Source: Rhinolophus ferrumequinum (Eukaryota; Chordata; Mammalia; Chiroptera; Rhinolophidae). From it: a DNA stretch of 64,000 bases. Each line of letters begins with the position of its first letter. Positions within the stretch are counted from its first letter, which is position 1. The notes below the pieces were generated by a model. The model worked only from the letters and a program-made list of their open reading frames with translations. It was not told the DNA's origin and did not search any database. Positions 62,801 through 64,000 of the stretch are shown piece after piece. The translations under genes and the position numbers were made by a program. Location of the stretch: contig NC_046289.1 of assembly GCF_004115265.2 (NCBI RefSeq), positions 45,648,962 to 45,712,961 of the forward strand, in the 5' to 3' direction.

Positions 62801-64000
62801 CCAAAGGGAGCCTCCTCCCTTCTTTCAACCTGGGAAAATACTGCCCATGCTAAAAGGAGAATTGGCTCCTGGAGTCCCTCTACCTTGTTCCATACCCTCA
62901 AGTTAACTTGTGTGAGCTCCTCTTGATGGACTCACTCAGCAAAGGGATCACCACACTCCAAACAATACAAGCTTATCTAAATACTCTTAGAAGCAGTTAT
63001 AGGAAGTTGATTTGTTGATGTGATTTTCTCCAGTTGTTAGGTCAGTTTGGTCCACAAGTCATGATAATTTTGCTTGAAATTTCGTGGTGCTAGATTTTAA
63101 ATTGTTTAACAGATACTGTGTTTTCTGAAGGAATTCTGATCAAGTTACCATTCAGAGAACTCTGAGAAAATTGACGTGATAAACAACCTGTATTTATGGC
63201 TTGTATTTAGAACATACTATGTCAATTAATAAAACTGGGAGAACAGGGAAGAAGAAAAGAACATTCCATTTTGTTACTTTTCTTCCAAATTGGATTATTG
63301 AAATAATTTTCTAGAACATTTTAACAATCTGACCATCTTTTCTCTTGGATTTTATTACAAGATTGAGATTTACTGTGTGCACTCTCAAAGGTCATTGAGA
63401 GTTTTTTTACCACAATCCCAGCAAAAAGAAACATGAAGAGCAAAAATGTGAGTGGCAAAATACAGAGGGCAAAAACACAAGAGTGTGATCCGTGACCTGG
63501 GGAAATACAAAAGGGCATTGTCAGGGCCCTCTGTACTTTGCCTTGCCCTTGTGGTCTGCTCCTTATGACACCAGTGACCCCGGTTAGTGTGCCACCACCC
63601 AGAATGACACCACAGAGCCCCACTGCACTGCCAGCTGGGAGATCTCAGAAAATAGAACCTGGAGGCCTTGAACTTTTTCATGTAAAATTAGGATAGATGC
63701 TAATTTGCATTGGCAAAAGTTCAAACAGTTAATGTACTTTTCCAAGTATCACCAAAAGTCAAAGAAATCAGAAATTAATATGTCACAATAATAGCTAACA
63801 CTTACTGAACACTCAGTATCTGCCAAATTCTGTGCTGAACATTTGACTTGTCTCGGCTCATTTAATGCTCATTGTTTCCCCCGTTGGGTCAAGAACCATT
63901 AAATCAAGAAGGTTTCTGATGACCTACTTCCTTGCCACCCACTTTCCCCCCAAAAAAGCCAGTTTTTCCTGTGTGCACTCCCTGCATCAGACTGAATAGT
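62801..64000 (+). other. SPG21: SPG21 intron 2 (5' part)
   Basis: A short antisense MIR lies at about 63785-63900 ('aatagctaacacttactgaacactcag'). I see no further exon up to the right edge. Open frames on the minus strand at 63321-63681 have no homology I can name. Confidence 0.5.

Overview
The window is mammalian nuclear DNA: long introns with GT/AG splice sites, CpG-rich promoters, and SINE, LINE and DNA-transposon debris. The most likely source is a bat. The young SINEs derive from tRNA-Ile(AAT) and end in 'ttccccaataaa' tails, and there are young mariner, hAT and other TIR-bearing elements, a combination I associate with bats (perhaps a rhinolophoid). That placement is inference from remembered repeat families, not a search.

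Four protein-coding genes can be reconstructed exon by exon. In window orientation they are RASL12 (+, exons 2-5; first coding exon off the left edge), SLC51B/OSTbeta (-, all three coding exons plus a probable untranslated first exon), MTFMT (+, all nine coding exons) and SPG21/maspardin (+, promoter, probable untranslated exon 1 and first coding exon; the rest off the right edge). This is the gene order of human 15q22.31, read in reverse.

Layout. 1-12.7 kb: RASL12, whose 3' end converges on SLC51B, with overlapping poly(A) signals on opposite strands. 12.7-20.7 kb: SLC51B, with a long purine-only tract in its second intron and a candidate FXR inverted repeat upstream of the probable first exon. 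20.8-31.5 kb: gene-free, with LTR-type remnants, a MADE1-like 79-bp MITE and a cluster of tRNA-derived SINEs. 31.5-49.2 kb: MTFMT, whose introns hold L1M and L2 fragments, a mariner copy, a U6 snRNA fragment and a displaced copy of part of exon 8. 49.2-57.7 kb: gene-free, with SINEs, MIRs, a hAT MITE and a fold-back mariner. 57.7-64 kb: the SPG21 CpG promoter, then an intron with tandem E-boxes and a Z-DNA-type repeat.

The genes are neighbours but not an operon: a Ras-like GTPase, the beta subunit of the bile-acid/steroid exporter, the mitochondrial initiator-tRNA formylase and an endosomal alpha/beta-hydrolase-fold protein. The most unusual observations are the exon-8 duplicate inside MTFMT intron 6, altered C-terminal ends of both SLC51B and MTFMT relative to human, the 30-nt U6 insertion with target-site duplication, and the fold-back mariner. 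I see no new multi-gene system.
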